Assembly: GCA_004297225.1 (NCBI GenBank)
Contig: SCUI01000003.1
Location: 62,001 to 126,000, forward strand
Direction: 5' to 3'
DNA length: 64,000 nucleotides
DNA from: Lysobacteraceae bacterium
Lineage (GTDB): Bacteria > Pseudomonadota > Gammaproteobacteria > Xanthomonadales > Xanthomonadaceae
Part shown: positions 1 to 9,913 of the stretch, piece after piece
Position numbering within the stretch: the first letter of the stretch is position 1
Layout: each line of letters opens with the position of its first letter
Made by a program: the position numbers and the translations under genes
Notes under the pieces: model-generated
What the model was told of the DNA's origin: nothing
Databases searched by the model: none
The model's input: only the letters and a program-made list of their open reading frames with translations

Positions 1-1
1 C

Positions 2-286
2 CGCCAGTACGAGCGGCTGATGGCGCATTGGCACCAGGCCTGGCCGGGGCGGATCCTCGACGTGTCGTACGCCGAACTCACCCGCGAACCCGAGGCGACG
101 ATGCGACGGGTATCCGCGTTCTGCGGCCTTCGGTTCGAACCCGGGATGCTGGAGCTGCAATCGCGTACCCGCGGCGTCGCCACCGCGAGCGCGGTCCAGG
201 TGCGGCAGGGAATCGTGGCGCGCGGGGAACCGAAGTGGAAGCCGTACGAAGCCTGGCTGCAACCGATGATCGAGGCGCTGCGGTAG
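2..286 (+). CDS. Sulfotransferase-like protein, C-terminal end only
   Basis: The 5' part lies outside the window; the visible frame gives 94 residues. A conserved tail (YAELTREPEATMRRV, then FCGL, then a late SRTRGVATASAVQVRQ stretch and PKWKPYEAWL) matches the 3'-phosphoadenylyl-sulfate-binding end of the sulfotransferase families, often fused to TPR repeats in xanthomonads. The family moves sulfate from PAPS to an acceptor; the acceptor here cannot be told. The TAG stop is supplied by the GTAG head of a REP palindrome (283-305). I am fairly sure of the family and cannot say whether a TPR part exists upstream. Confidence 0.7.
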   Translation, partial: RQYERLMAHWHQAWPGRILDVSYAELTREPEATMRRVSAFCGLRFEPGMLELQSRTRGVATASAVQVRQGIVARGEPKWKPYEAWLQPMIEALR

Positions 287-348
287 AGCCGACCCATGGT
301 CGGCTGTGGTAACGGGTCAAGCGCCAGCCGACCGTGGGTCGGCTCTAC
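283..348. repeat. Inverted pair of GTAG-type REP palindromes
   Basis: Two hairpins face each other. The first runs 283-305: GTAG, then AGCCGACC (287-294), loop CAT, GGTCGGCT (298-305). The second is on the other strand: AGCCGACC (326-333), loop GTG, GGTCGGCT (337-344), ending CTAC (345-348). A tetranucleotide GTAG head plus an 8-bp stem is the signature of the REP family mobilised by RAYT (TnpA-REP) proteins, known in Stenotrophomonas as SMAG elements. Both GTAG heads provide the stop codons of the flanking convergent genes. A related pair lies at 28716-28773. It may also act as a bidirectional terminator, though no T-tract follows. Confidence 0.85.
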
Positions 349-1196
349 AGGTCCTGCTCGTAGCGGACGTAGGGGACGGTGCCTTCGCCGTCCTCGAGGC
401 TGTTGGCCGAGAACGGGTTCTTGCCGCGGGTCACGACGTTGTCGGCGCCGACGGTGAGCTGTCCGCTCCACGGAGTGCGCCAGGTCAGGCCGACGCCCAG
501 GCCGGTGAAGGCGGGCTGCCCGGGGGTGTCGAGGACATGGCCGACGATGCTCGCGCCGAATGCACCGATGCCGCCGCCCAGGGTCAACGACTTGCTGCTC
601 CAGCGGTCGGCGAGGTCGGGCGCGGCCTCGGACGCCGGCACCAGGCGCGCGCGCGCCACGGTACCCGCGATCGACACGAAGCCCTGGTTGGGCAGGTCCT
701 TCTGCGCGAACACGGTGAGGTCCTTGACGTCGACCTTGCCGCGCGGCGCTCCGGGCGTCAGCCAGGCGGGCAGGGTTTCGCGGCCGCTGCCGGCCAGCGC
801 GCCGATGCGGTTGCCGCCGCGGTTGAACGCCGCGCCGGCGGTGATGTGCTGGTCTCGCTGCTCCAGCCGCTCGCCCAGCGTGGCCAGCAGGCAATTGTTC
901 GGCAGCTGGCCGAGTCCGCTGCTGAAATTGCCCTTGCCGTTGCACAGCACGGCGAGCGAATCGCTGGCGTCCAGGCCGTAGGTGGCATCGAGCATGTTGT
1001 TGCCGAAGCGCAGGCGGCTGGCCACCTGCGACTCCTGCGCCGGCTCCAGCACAAGGTAGGCCTCGAGCTTGCCGCTGGCCTTGTTCCACACCGGCAGCCA
1101 CGCGCTGTTGGCCGGTCGCGTCTGCGCGACCGCGCCTCCCGCCACGAACACGGCGAGCAGCAGGGTGGAAGCGAACTGGAGCAACATGGTCTTCAC
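345..1196 (-). CDS. Secreted or outer-membrane protein of unknown function
   Basis: A 283-residue protein with an N-terminal signal peptide (about residues 1-24, ending AVA-Q). The C-terminal half alternates glycine-rich and hydrophobic stretches typical of amphipathic beta strands, and it ends PYVRYEQDL, a tail reminiscent of xanthomonad outer-membrane barrels. Two cysteines (in LCNGKG and NNCLL) could form a disulfide. I recognise no enzyme motif. The first codon is GTG at 1196; an in-frame ATG three codons later is an alternative. A good promoter and a 5'-UTR hairpin precede it, and its TAG stop lies in a REP element. Function unknown. Confidence 0.75.
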   Translation of the reverse strand: MKTMLLQFASTLLLAVFVAGGAVAQTRPANSAWLPVWNKASGKLEAYLVLEPAQESQVASRLRFGNNMLDATYGLDASDSLAVLCNGKGNFSSGLGQLPNNCLLATLGERLEQRDQHITAGAAFNRGGNRIGALAGSGRETLPAWLTPGAPRGKVDVKDLTVFAQKDLPNQGFVSIAGTVARARLVPASEAAPDLADRWSSKSLTLGGGIGAFGASIVGHVLDTPGQPAFTGLGVGLTWRTPWSGQLTVGADNVVTRGKNPFSANSLEDGEGTVPYVRYEQDL

Positions 1197-1247
1197 GGCG
1201 GGTGTGACCTTTGCATCCCGGGCGAGTTCCCGGAAGGATGCACCTTG

Positions 1248-1276
1248 AATCTAACCGGTTTATGTTTATTTAACAA
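1248..1276 (-). promoter_or_regulatory. Sigma70-type promoter of the 345-1196 gene
   Basis: On the minus strand, TTGTTA (1276-1271), a 17-base spacer, and TAGATT (1253-1248) lie in an unusually AT-rich island. Transcription would begin near 1241. A hairpin, GCATCC (1213-1218) with GGATGC (1236-1241) plus an inner CGGG/CCCG, would form the 5' end of the message. Confidence 0.5.
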
Positions 1277-1302
1277 TCGCGGCGGTGTGAACGGCGCCAC
1301 AG

Positions 1303-2214
1303 TCACTGCAATCGGTCCGAGCCCTCGGCGGTGGGCCGCGGTTCGAACAAGGCCGTGATTTCATCCGGGGAATAACGATACTGCTCCCCGCAGAACTCGC
1401 AGCGGACCAGGGCCTCGCCCTCGGCAGCGGCGGCGTTGGCTTCCTCCTCGCCCAGTCCCTGGAACATGGCCGAGACCCGATCGCGCGAGCAGGAGCAGCC
1501 GAAGGCCAGCGGCCGCCCGCCCAGCAATTCCACGCCTTCCTCGTGGAACAGCCGGCGCAGGAGAGTGTCGGCCGGAAGCGCCAGCAGTTCGTCGCCGCCC
1601 AAGGTGTCGAACAGGGCGGTCGCCCGGTTCCAGCCGTCGTCGTCGCCGCTGTCGCCGGGCAGTTTCTGCAGCATCAGCCCGGCGGCAGCCTGGTCGCCGG
1701 CGGCAAGCAGCAGCCGGGTCGGCAGTTGTTCGGACTGGCGGAAATAGTCCTCGAAGGCGCCGGCGAGCGAATCGGCCTCCAGCGGCACCAGCCCCTGGTA
1801 GCGGATCGGCTCGCGGCCGCCGGGGGCCGGGTTCTCGATGGTGATGGCCATGATCGCGCCGTCGCCGAGCGCGCGCAGGTCGCGCGACAGCGGGCCGTCG
1901 CCTTCCACCTGGGCGATTCCGCGCACGGTTCCCGCGGCGGTGCATTCGGCGAACAGCGTGCGAAGCGGGCCGTTGCCCCGCAGCTGCACCGACAGGCGTC
2001 CTTCGACCTTGGCATGCCCGGTGAACAGCGCCGCGGCCGCCGTGGCCTCGCCCAGCAGTTCGACCACCGCGGCCGGATGGTTGGCCTCGGCCTCGGCGCG
2101 CCTGCGGACCTGCCGCCAGGCGTCGTCCAGGTGCACGCGCACGCCGCGCACGCCGGCATGCGGCAGCAGGAAACGGGTGAGGTGGTCGTGGTCGTGCGGC
2201 ATGGTGTCGGGCAT
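1303..2214 (-). CDS. hslO: Hsp33 redox-regulated chaperone
   Basis: Hsp33 is a cytoplasmic holdase switched on by oxidative stress when its zinc is lost and disulfides form. The 303-residue protein carries the zinc-binding redox switch: C240 and C242 (CSC) and C272 and C275 (CEFC) in the C-terminal domain. The N-terminal substrate-binding core is full length for the family. The start is uncertain: ATG at 2214 or the in-frame ATG at 2202. It is divergent from mtgA; a CATTAT box (2224-2219) on this strand overlaps a GATAAT box on the other. Confidence 0.95.
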   Translation of the reverse strand: MPDTMPHDHDHLTRFLLPHAGVRGVRVHLDDAWRQVRRRAEAEANHPAAVVELLGEATAAAALFTGHAKVEGRLSVQLRGNGPLRTLFAECTAAGTVRGIAQVEGDGPLSRDLRALGDGAIMAITIENPAPGGREPIRYQGLVPLEADSLAGAFEDYFRQSEQLPTRLLLAAGDQAAAGLMLQKLPGDSGDDDGWNRATALFDTLGGDELLALPADTLLRRLFHEEGVELLGGRPLAFGCSCSRDRVSAMFQGLGEEEANAAAAEGEALVRCEFCGEQYRYSPDEITALFEPRPTAEGSDRLQ

Positions 2215-2264
2215 GGCGATAATGACGGGATGCAGTCCAGCACACTCAATGGGGGCGACGGGTC

Positions 2265-3011
2265 ATGAGGCAAGCGCGGCGACGCGGTGACCCGGCCGCC
2301 GCCAGGCCGAAGCGGCGCCGACGCTGGCTGCGCTGGCTGTGGCTGTTGCCCCTGCTGCTGGTGCTCGCGACCACGCTGCAGGTGGCCATCCTGCGCTTCA
2401 TCGACCCGCCGTTTTCCGCGTTCATGGTGGCGCGCCAGGTCGAAGCCCTGGCCGACGGCGACTGGGACTTCCGCATCGCCCATGACTGGCGCGACCTCGA
2501 CGCGATGGCGCCGAGCCTGCCGTTGGCGCTGGTCGCGGCCGAGGACCAGCAGTTCCCCGCGCACCATGGCTTCGACCTGGAAGCGATCGAAAAAGCGCGC
2601 CGCAACAACGCCCGCGGCCGCAAGGTGCGCGGCGCCAGCACCATCAGCCAGCAGGTAGCGAAGAACCTCTTCCTGTGGAGCGGGCGCAGCTGGGTGCGCA
2701 AGGGCATCGAGGCCTGGTACACGGTGCTGATCGAAATGCTGTGGCCCAAGCACCGGATCCTGGAGGTCTACGCCAACATCGCCGAGTTCGGCGACGGCGT
2801 TTACGGCGCGCAGGCCGCCGCGCGCAGCTTCTTCGGCCGCGATGCCGCGCGGCTGACCCCGTCGCAGAGCGCGCGCCTGGCCGCGGTGCTGCCGAGCCCG
2901 AGGCGTTACCACGCCCGCAACCCGGGTCCCTACGTGCAGCGCCGCACCCGCGGGATCGAACGGCAGATGCGGCAACTGGGGCCTGGCTACCTCGATACAA
3001 TCGCGCCATGA
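2265..3011 (+). CDS. mtgA: Monofunctional biosynthetic peptidoglycan glycosyltransferase
   Basis: MtgA polymerises lipid II into glycan strands in the periplasm while anchored to the inner membrane. The 248-residue protein has a basic cytoplasmic N-terminus, one membrane helix (about residues 21-45), and a GT51 domain with the catalytic Glu in [13 protein letters not shown] (E93) and the GASTISQQ motif (123-130). There is no transpeptidase domain. The ATG follows a G-rich stretch. A GATAAT box at 2218-2223 would start transcription near 2230. The stop overlaps the next start codon (ATGA). Confidence 0.95.
   Translation: MRQARRRGDPAAARPKRRRRWLRWLWLLPLLLVLATTLQVAILRFIDPPFSAFMVARQVEALADGDWDFRIAHDWRDLDAMAPSLPLALVAAEDQQFPAHHGFDLEAIEKARRNNARGRKVRGASTISQQVAKNLFLWSGRSWVRKGIEAWYTVLIEMLWPKHRILEVYANIAEFGDGVYGAQAAARSFFGRDAARLTPSQSARLAAVLPSPRRYHARNPGPYVQRRTRGIERQMRQLGPGYLDTIAP
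2996..3001 (+). promoter_or_regulatory. -10 box for a leaderless GT2 message
   Basis: TACAAT is followed by six bases (CGCGCC) and then ATG at 3008, so the predicted transcription start is the start codon itself. There is no Shine-Dalgarno and no clear -35 box. It lies inside the end of mtgA. Confidence 0.4.
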
Positions 3012-4066
3012 CCCGGGACCGGCTGACGGTGGTGGTGGCGGCCTTCAACGAGGCCGATGCGCTGCCGTTGCTGCACCCGCGCATCGCCGCCGTGCTCGAC
3101 GGGCTGCGCGGCGACGGCATCGACGGCCGGATGCTGTACGTGGACGATGGCAGCCGCGACGCGACCTGGGCGGTGCTGCAGCGCATCGCCGCGGCCGACC
3201 CGCGGGTGTCGCTGCTGCGGCTCTCGCGCAACTTCGGCAAGGAGGCCGCGCTCACCGCGGGGCTGGACCTGGTGGACGAGGGCGCCGCGCTGATCCTCGA
3301 TGCCGACGGGCAGGATCCGCCGGAACTGATCCCGCGATTCGTCGCGCGCTGGCGCGAGGGCAACGACGACGTCCACGGCACGCGCACCGAACGCGCCGGC
3401 GAAGGCCTGCTCAAGCGCGGCACCGCGCACCTGTTCTACCGCCTGATCGGGCGCCTGTCGCACACGCCGATCCCGGAGGACACCGGCGACTTCCGCCTGC
3501 TCTCGCCGCGAGCGCTGGCGGCGCTGCGCCAGTTGCGCGAACGGCACCGCTTCATGAAGGGACTGTTCGGCTGGGTCGGCTTCAATCGCAGCGCGATCGC
3601 CTACCAGCGCGATGCGCGCGTGGCCGGGAGCAGCAAGTTCAATTTCTGGAAGCTGTGGAATTTCGCCCTGGAGGGCATCACCAGCTTCTCGACCGCGCCC
3701 TTGCGGCTGGCGACCTACCTGGGTGTGGCCACCGCGCTGCTGGCGTTCGCCTACGCCCTGTGGATCGTGGTGAAGTCGCTGCTGTGGGGAGACCCGGTCG
3801 CGGGCTGGCCGTCGATGATGGCGGTGATCCTGCTGCTGGGCGGCGTGCAGCTGGTGGCGCTGGGCCTGATCGGCGAATACCTGGGCCGCCTGTACATGGA
3901 ATCCAAGCAACGGCCGCTGTACCTGGTCCAGGACTGGCGGCCGGCCAGGGTGTCCGGTTCGGCGGCTGCCAACCCGCTCGCGCCCGGAGTATGCTCGGAC
4001 CTGTCCCCTGAAGAAGGAGATGGCCATGCGCAGCGTTCGGCAACTGCTGGAAGCCAAGGCCCCTGA
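3008..4066 (+). CDS. Membrane glycosyltransferase family 2 (GtrB/DPM-synthase type)
   Basis: A 352-residue GT2 enzyme that likely moves a sugar from a nucleotide donor to a polyprenyl phosphate at the inner face of the membrane. It has VDDGSRD (45-51), the DAD metal motif (98-100), and two C-terminal membrane helices (about 233-256 and 269-292), as in GtrB and ArnC-like enzymes. The start is the ATG whose ATGA overlaps the mtgA stop; no Shine-Dalgarno is present and a TACAAT box sits 6 bases upstream. The last 41 bases overlap the CBS gene in another frame. The sugar and pathway are not determinable. Confidence 0.85.
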   Translation: MTRDRLTVVVAAFNEADALPLLHPRIAAVLDGLRGDGIDGRMLYVDDGSRDATWAVLQRIAAADPRVSLLRLSRNFGKEAALTAGLDLVDEGAALILDADGQDPPELIPRFVARWREGNDDVHGTRTERAGEGLLKRGTAHLFYRLIGRLSHTPIPEDTGDFRLLSPRALAALRQLRERHRFMKGLFGWVGFNRSAIAYQRDARVAGSSKFNFWKLWNFALEGITSFSTAPLRLATYLGVATALLAFAYALWIVVKSLLWGDPVAGWPSMMAVILLLGGVQLVALGLIGEYLGRLYMESKQRPLYLVQDWRPARVSGSAAANPLAPGVCSDLSPEEGDGHAQRSATAGSQGP

Positions 4067-4454
4067 AGTCTTCGCCATCGGGCCCGACGAGCCCGTGGTC
4101 GACGCGATCCGGTTGATGGCTGAAAAGCGCATCGGCGCGCTGCTGGTGATGCAGGCCGGCAAGCTGGTCGGGATCGTCTCCGAGCGCGACTATGCCCGCA
4201 AGGTGGTGCTGCAGGGCAAGTCGTCCCGCGACACCCCGGTCAGCGACATCATGACCCCGCAGGTGATGACGGTCGGCCTCGGCGACACCGCCGAGCACTG
4301 CATGCAGCTGGTGACCAACCGCCGCATCCGCCACCTGCCGGTGATGGATGGCGAACACGTGCTGGGCGTCGTCTCGATCGGCGACCTGGTGCGCGCGGTG
4401 ATCGAGGACCAGCAGGTGGAGCTCGACCAGTTGCAGCGCTACATCGCCGGGTGA
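4026..4454 (+). CDS. CBS-domain pair protein
   Basis: A 142-residue protein made of two CBS domains (about residues 8-60 and 72-130), the regulatory module that binds adenosyl ligands such as AMP or ATP. There is no attached enzyme or channel. The start at 4026 is chosen because AAGGAG (4014-4019) lies 6 bases before it; the in-frame ATG at 4020 would have no spacing. It overlaps the end of the GT2 gene and abuts the convergent lipoprotein gene with no gap. The binding partner is unknown. Confidence 0.85.
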   Translation: MRSVRQLLEAKAPEVFAIGPDEPVVDAIRLMAEKRIGALLVMQAGKLVGIVSERDYARKVVLQGKSSRDTPVSDIMTPQVMTVGLGDTAEHCMQLVTNRRIRHLPVMDGEHVLGVVSIGDLVRAVIEDQQVELDQLQRYIAG

Positions 4455-4856
4455 TCACGCCGGCGCGCAGGTGAGTTCGTTCGCCTCCTGTTCCTGCGAC
4501 AACCGCGCGTCCTGTTCGCCCACGGTGAAGTAGAGCGAGCCGCCGGTGAACACCGGCGGTGCGCTGCCGGCGATGCGCGAGATCGTGACCTGCTGTCCGT
4601 CCGGCAATGAAACCCGCGCGGTGCCGTCGGCGAGCACGGTCACTTCCGTTTCGGCATCGCAGGTATAGCGCATCGTCACCCCGGTGTTGTCCCGGGGTGT
4701 TTCGTTGCCGGTTGCCGGGCCTGCATCGGCGGAAGGGGCGGTGGCAGCGGCGTCCGCGGCCGCGGGCGGTGGTTCGGCCGGACCGGAGCAGGCGGCCAGG
4801 AGGCACGCGGCAGCGGCGAAGGTGGCAGGCAGCAGCAGGGGGGCGATGGCGCGCAT
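4455..4856 (-). CDS. MliC-like lipoprotein (C-type lysozyme inhibitor family)
   Basis: A 133-residue lipoprotein: signal with lipobox LLAAC near residue 22, a Pro/Ala-rich linker, then a small beta domain starting MRYTCDAET and containing GGSLYFTVG and a final Cys in ELTCAPA. This matches the MliC/YodA-type lysozyme-inhibitor fold, which protects the periplasm from host lysozyme. The second Met (4856) is preferred over 4865 because GGAGG lies 9 bases before it and directly abuts the first ATG. The family call is by motif pattern only. Confidence 0.7.
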   Translation of the reverse strand: MRAIAPLLLPATFAAAACLLAACSGPAEPPPAAADAAATAPSADAGPATGNETPRDNTGVTMRYTCDAETEVTVLADGTARVSLPDGQQVTISRIAGSAPPVFTGGSLYFTVGEQDARLSQEQEANELTCAPA

Positions 4857-4922
4857 TGGATCCATCCTCCAGCATCGGGAACGGCGATGGTCGCCGGGAC
4901 AGCGTCGTCGGCGGGTGTAGGC

Positions 4923-5819
4923 CTACGGTAACGCGGCCAGTACCCGGTTGGCGTCCAGCGCGGCCAGCGGGTCGCCGACGATCGCGGCGAAACGCTCGCG
5001 GACGATTCCGGTCTGCCACGGCGCCGGCCCCGGGCCGAACACGGCCACGCCACGGCAGCCCAGGTGGGCCGCCAGGTGCGTGGGTCCGCTGTCGTTGCCG
5101 AAAACGCATGCGGCGCGCGGCAACAGGCATGCCAGCTGCGGAATCGTGAGTGGACGCCCGCCGTCGAGCAGTGGCTCGCCCGGCATCGCATCGAGCGCGG
5201 CCATCTCGTCCGGGCCGGGCGCGCTGAAGACTTGCAAGCCGCGCAACTGCAGCAGGCGGGCCAGCTCCGCGTAGTGCGGCCACCGCTTTCCCGGATGCCG
5301 GGCGGACGATCCCGGCAGCAGCACCGCGAACGGCGACCGCAGCCGCTCCTCCAGCGCCGCGGGCAGCGGTGTGGCGAGCCAGTCCGGGCGCGGCGCGCGC
5401 GCATGCGCCACCGGTACGCCGCAGGCCGCCAGTTGCGCGGCGTGCCGCTCGAGCACCGGCGTCGCGCGCGCGCCGCGACCGCTGGCCCGTTCGCCGCCGC
5501 ACCATTGCGCGCGGGGCAGCAACCAGTGCCGGTAGAAGGCGCTGCGCCGCGAATTCTGCAGGTCCACCACGCGGCGCGCGCCGATGCCGCGCAGCCGCCT
5601 TGCCAGGGACAGCATCCGGTCCAGGCGCCAGCGCGGCGCGTTGTCGTCGGCGATGACTTCGTCCACCCACGGGCAGCGGGCCATCATCGCCGCGAACGGG
5701 CGGCGCGTGAGCAGGACGATGCGCTCGCCGGCATGGTGCGCGCGCAGGTCGCGCAGTGCGCCGTCGGCCAGCAGCAGGTCGCCGAGCGCGCCGAGCTTGA
5801 CCACCAGCAGCGTGGCCAT
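4923..5819 (-). CDS. Glycosyltransferase family 9 (heptosyltransferase-like)
   Basis: A 298-residue GT9 protein. The N-terminal VVKLGALGDLLLADGALRDL and the C-terminal GNDSGPTHLAAHLG motifs are the acceptor- and ADP-sugar-binding signatures of LPS heptosyltransferases such as WaaC/WaaF. It is somewhat shorter than WaaC, and there are no LPS-core neighbours, so the exact acceptor is open. It starts 10 bases after the prfC stop, with GAGGCACC before the ATG, and is probably co-transcribed with prfC and the lipoprotein gene upstream. Confidence 0.85.
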   Translation of the reverse strand: MATLLVVKLGALGDLLLADGALRDLRAHHAGERIVLLTRRPFAAMMARCPWVDEVIADDNAPRWRLDRMLSLARRLRGIGARRVVDLQNSRRSAFYRHWLLPRAQWCGGERASGRGARATPVLERHAAQLAACGVPVAHARAPRPDWLATPLPAALEERLRSPFAVLLPGSSARHPGKRWPHYAELARLLQLRGLQVFSAPGPDEMAALDAMPGEPLLDGGRPLTIPQLACLLPRAACVFGNDSGPTHLAAHLGCRGVAVFGPGPAPWQTGIVRERFAAIVGDPLAALDANRVLAALP

Positions 5820-5829
5820 GCGTGGTGCC

Positions 5830-7439
<1,610 letters not shown>

Positions 7440-7443
<4 letters not shown>

Positions 7444-8573
7444 TCCGTGCAGGCGCGGTCGAGCCCCAGGGTGGCGGCGACATCGCGCAGGTCGAAGGCG
7501 GTGATCGAGGCGTCGTCGTTCACCGCGTAGAGCACGCCGCCAGGGAAACGTCCGCTGGCGGTGGCGTCGAGGGCGATGCCGTCGGTATGCGAGGTCACCT
7601 GGCCCTGGAAGCTGCCGGCCGCGGCCAGCGTGACGCGGTCGAACAGGTGGAAGCGGGTGAGGGGGGCCAGTTGGTCCACCGCTATCCAGTAGCCACCGCC
7701 ACCGGGGCAGGCCCACAGCGCCACGCCTTCGGCTTCGGCGTCGAAGCTGCCTTCGGGCAGGCTGCGGCCGCTGGCGCGGCCGGCGAGGTCGTATTCGCGC
7801 AAGGTCGAACCGCCGTGGCCGTCGCTGCCGTCGCGCGACTCGTCGGCGACCAGCAGGCGGTCGTTGGCGGCGTCGCCACCGATCGATTCGACGATCCGCA
7901 GCGCACCGGCGGCGGTGGTATCGCCGAAATGGCCGGCGGGGGTCGTGCGCAGTCGGCCGAGGTGGTCGAAGGCGACGCGGAAGCGGCGCACGCGCCGGTC
8001 GAGTTCGTGCAATGGCGGGACCACGTCGTGGCGATCGCCGTACATGAAGCTGTCGGTGACGTACACCTCCAGTTCGCCGGGCTCGGTCTCGTTGATCCAG
8101 AGCCCGTAGGGGCTGCGCAGCACCTCGTCGCCGAAGCTGCCGAGGCTTGCCAGCGCGGGCAGCGTGAACACCTGCACGCGATGGTTGTCGCGCTCGACCA
8201 CGAACAGGTGGTCGGCGTACACCGCCAGGCCGTTGGGCCGGTCGAATTCGCCCGGGCCCTTGCCGGGACCGCCGAGTCGCCGCAGGGGCTGCCCGTCCTG
8301 GCCGTCGTACACCAGCACGCGGTCGGTGGACTTGGCGCTGGCGAACAGCCAGGTGGCGCCGCCGGGCGACTGCCACGCGGCCAGCGAATCGAGCTCCTCG
8401 GCGGGGACGCGCGCGGTTTCCCAGGCTTCCGCGACGGTCGCCGGCACTGCCACTGGCGCCGCGGGCGCGACGCGGGGCGTGGACATGACGGGCGCGGTCG
8501 GGGCGGTCGCCGTGGCACAGGCGACAAGCAGCAAGGCGGCGCACGCGGCGCCGGCGAAGGGTCGTATCGGCAT
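7440..8573 (-). CDS. Phytase-like beta-propeller lipoprotein
   Basis: The start at 8573 gives a 377-residue exported protein: signal with lipobox LLLVAC, an Ala/Pro-rich linker, then a propeller with [32 protein letters not shown] and later ADES and SHTDGIALD motifs. These fit the alkaline 3-phytase/NHL propeller group. Calcium-dependent phytate hydrolysis is possible but not shown by sequence alone. A CATAAT box lies exactly 6 bases upstream of this ATG; an earlier ATG at 8591 would precede the predicted transcript. It is translationally coupled to prfC. Confidence 0.7.
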
Positions 8574-8579
8574 CCGCGG

Positions 8580-8585
8580 ATTATG
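8580..8585 (-). promoter_or_regulatory. -10 box for a leaderless phytase-like message
   Basis: CATAAT on the minus strand, then six bases (CCGCGG), then ATG at 8573. No Shine-Dalgarno is present. Confidence 0.4.
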
Positions 8586-8613
8586 CGGCATGGCCGCAAC
8601 GGAAAGCCTTGTA

Positions 8614-8635
8614 TCGCTTCATCCGCATGAAGCGA
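8614..8635. promoter_or_regulatory. Perfect 9-bp inverted repeat upstream of metX promoter
   Basis: TCGCTTCAT (8614-8622), spacer CCGC, ATGAAGCGA (8627-8635). The repeat ends immediately before the -35 box TTGACA (8636). A symmetric site here suits a dimeric regulator of methionine genes; candidates by knowledge of related genomes are the ArsR-type SahR or LysR-type MetR. Which one binds cannot be read from the window. Confidence 0.6.
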
Positions 8636-8664
8636 TTGACAAGCCGCGGGGCCGCTGCCAAGCT
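8636..8664 (+). promoter_or_regulatory. Promoter of the met operon
   Basis: Consensus -35 TTGACA (8636-8641), a 17-base spacer ending in TGC (extended -10), and a weak -10 CAAGCT (8659-8664). The start would be near 8671, the first bases of the riboswitch. Confidence 0.5.
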
Positions 8665-8666
8665 GC

Positions 8667-8788
8667 GCGCATCCATCGAGACCGGCTGAGGGACAGGCCC
8701 GACGAAGCCGGGGCAACCTGATGGGGCGCAAGCCCCGTCGCGGTGCCAATTCCTGCGGGGACCTGTGGGTCCACCGGCAGATGGTCGC
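8667..8788 (+). ncRNA. SAM-I (S-box) riboswitch
   Basis: The S-box core elements appear in order: GAGGGA (8688-8693), GGCCC (8696-8700), GAAGCC (8704-8709), GGCAACC (8712-8718), a GC-rich hairpin (8722-8737), GGTGCCAATTCC (8742-8753), then a closing strand around CAGATGG (8778-8784). S-boxes bind S-adenosylmethionine and shut off methionine genes. The metX start lies 90 bases further on across GC-rich DNA with no T-tract, so I cannot tell translational from Rho-dependent or hairpin control. Confidence 0.88.
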
Positions 8789-8878
8789 GCTTCGCCCACC
8801 CCTCCCCGGGGCGGCGCGCTTCCGTGTCCCGGCGCTCCCCCGCGCGACTCGATGGCCCTTCCACCAAAGGAACGCGCC

Positions 8879-9913
8879 ATGAGCCTCGCCACCGCCCCAC
8901 TCCTCGATCGCGCTCCGTGCAGCGTGCCTGCTGCCATTGCCCTCGCGAACCTGGCACCCACCGCGGTCCAGGGCGTCGTCGATTGCACGTTGTCGCTGCG
9001 CCATGCCGGTCGGCGCACGCTGCGCCTGCGTTACGAATGGTTGGGTGACCCGGCATTGCCGGTGCTGCTGGTGGCTGGCGGGATCTCCGCCGGACGGCAC
9101 GTGGCCGCCAGCGAGGCGTTGCCGCAACCGGGTTGGTGGCAGGGCCAGGCGGGGGACGGCCTGGCGCTGGATCCCGTTCGCCATGGCGTGCTGGCGATCG
9201 ACTGGCTGGGCGCCGACGGCACGCTCGACGCGCCGATCGATCCCGCCGACCAGGCCGACGCGATCGCGCAGGTGCTCGATGCGCTCGGCATCGCCGCGCT
9301 CGACGCGTTCGTAGGCTGCTCGTACGGCGCGATGGTCGGGCTGCAGTTCGCCGCCCGCCATCCGTCGCGGCTGCGACGGCTGGTCGCGATCAGCGGCACC
9401 CATCGCGCGCATCCGTATTCGAGCGCGCTGCGCGCCTTGCAGCGGCGCGCGGTGGCGCTGGGTGCGCTGCAGTGCGACGAACGCGACGGGCTCGCGCTGG
9501 CCCGGCAGCTGGCGATCCTCAGCTACCGCACGCCGGAGGAATTCGCGCAACGCTTCGGCCCGGCCCAGGTCATCGGCAACGGCGTGCGCGTCGGCGCCGA
9601 GGACTACCTCGACCACTGCGGTGCCAAATACAGCGCCCATGCGTCGCCGACCGCGTTCCTGCGCCTGTCCGAATCGATCGACCTGCAGGCGCTGGCGCCG
9701 GAGTCCATCGCCGTGCCGGTGACCGTGGTCGCGGTGGCCGAGGATCGACTGGTGCCGATCGACGACGCCTACGACCTGGTCGAGCGGCTGGCGCGCGGGC
9801 GCCGCGGCCGCCGGCAGCCGCAGTTGCGCGTGCTGCGCTCGGCCTACGGGCACGACGCCTTCCTCAAGGAACACGCTGCGATCGACGCCGTGCTGCGGGA
9901 GGCGCTGGCATGA
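8879..9913 (+). CDS. metX: Homoserine O-acyltransferase of MetX type (probably succinyl)
   Basis: Catalyses acyl transfer to homoserine, the first dedicated step of methionine synthesis. The 344-residue alpha/beta-hydrolase fold has the nucleophile elbow GCSYG (S148), D289 (AEDRLVP) and H325 (YGHDAF). MetX-fold enzymes of xanthomonads have been assigned as succinyltransferases; substrate choice here is inference. The start at 8879 is favoured by AAAGGAA (8866-8872); the frame is open further upstream into the riboswitch. It is the first gene of a riboswitch-led operon and overlaps metB by ATGA. Confidence 0.93.
   Translation: MSLATAPLLDRAPCSVPAAIALANLAPTAVQGVVDCTLSLRHAGRRTLRLRYEWLGDPALPVLLVAGGISAGRHVAASEALPQPGWWQGQAGDGLALDPVRHGVLAIDWLGADGTLDAPIDPADQADAIAQVLDALGIAALDAFVGCSYGAMVGLQFAARHPSRLRRLVAISGTHRAHPYSSALRALQRRAVALGALQCDERDGLALARQLAILSYRTPEEFAQRFGPAQVIGNGVRVGAEDYLDHCGAKYSAHASPTAFLRLSESIDLQALAPESIAVPVTVVAVAEDRLVPIDDAYDLVERLARGRRGRRQPQLRVLRSAYGHDAFLKEHAAIDAVLREALA

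Noticed and set aside
7444-8544. Upstream extension of the prfC frame to 904 codons
   Set aside because: RF3 homology starts at [20 protein letters not shown]; the extension overlaps the phytase-like gene in another frame and has no domain.
8765-8878. metX starting at the first in-frame ATG (8765)
   Set aside because: That codon lies inside the riboswitch; ATG 8879 has AAAGGAA and fits the family N-terminus.
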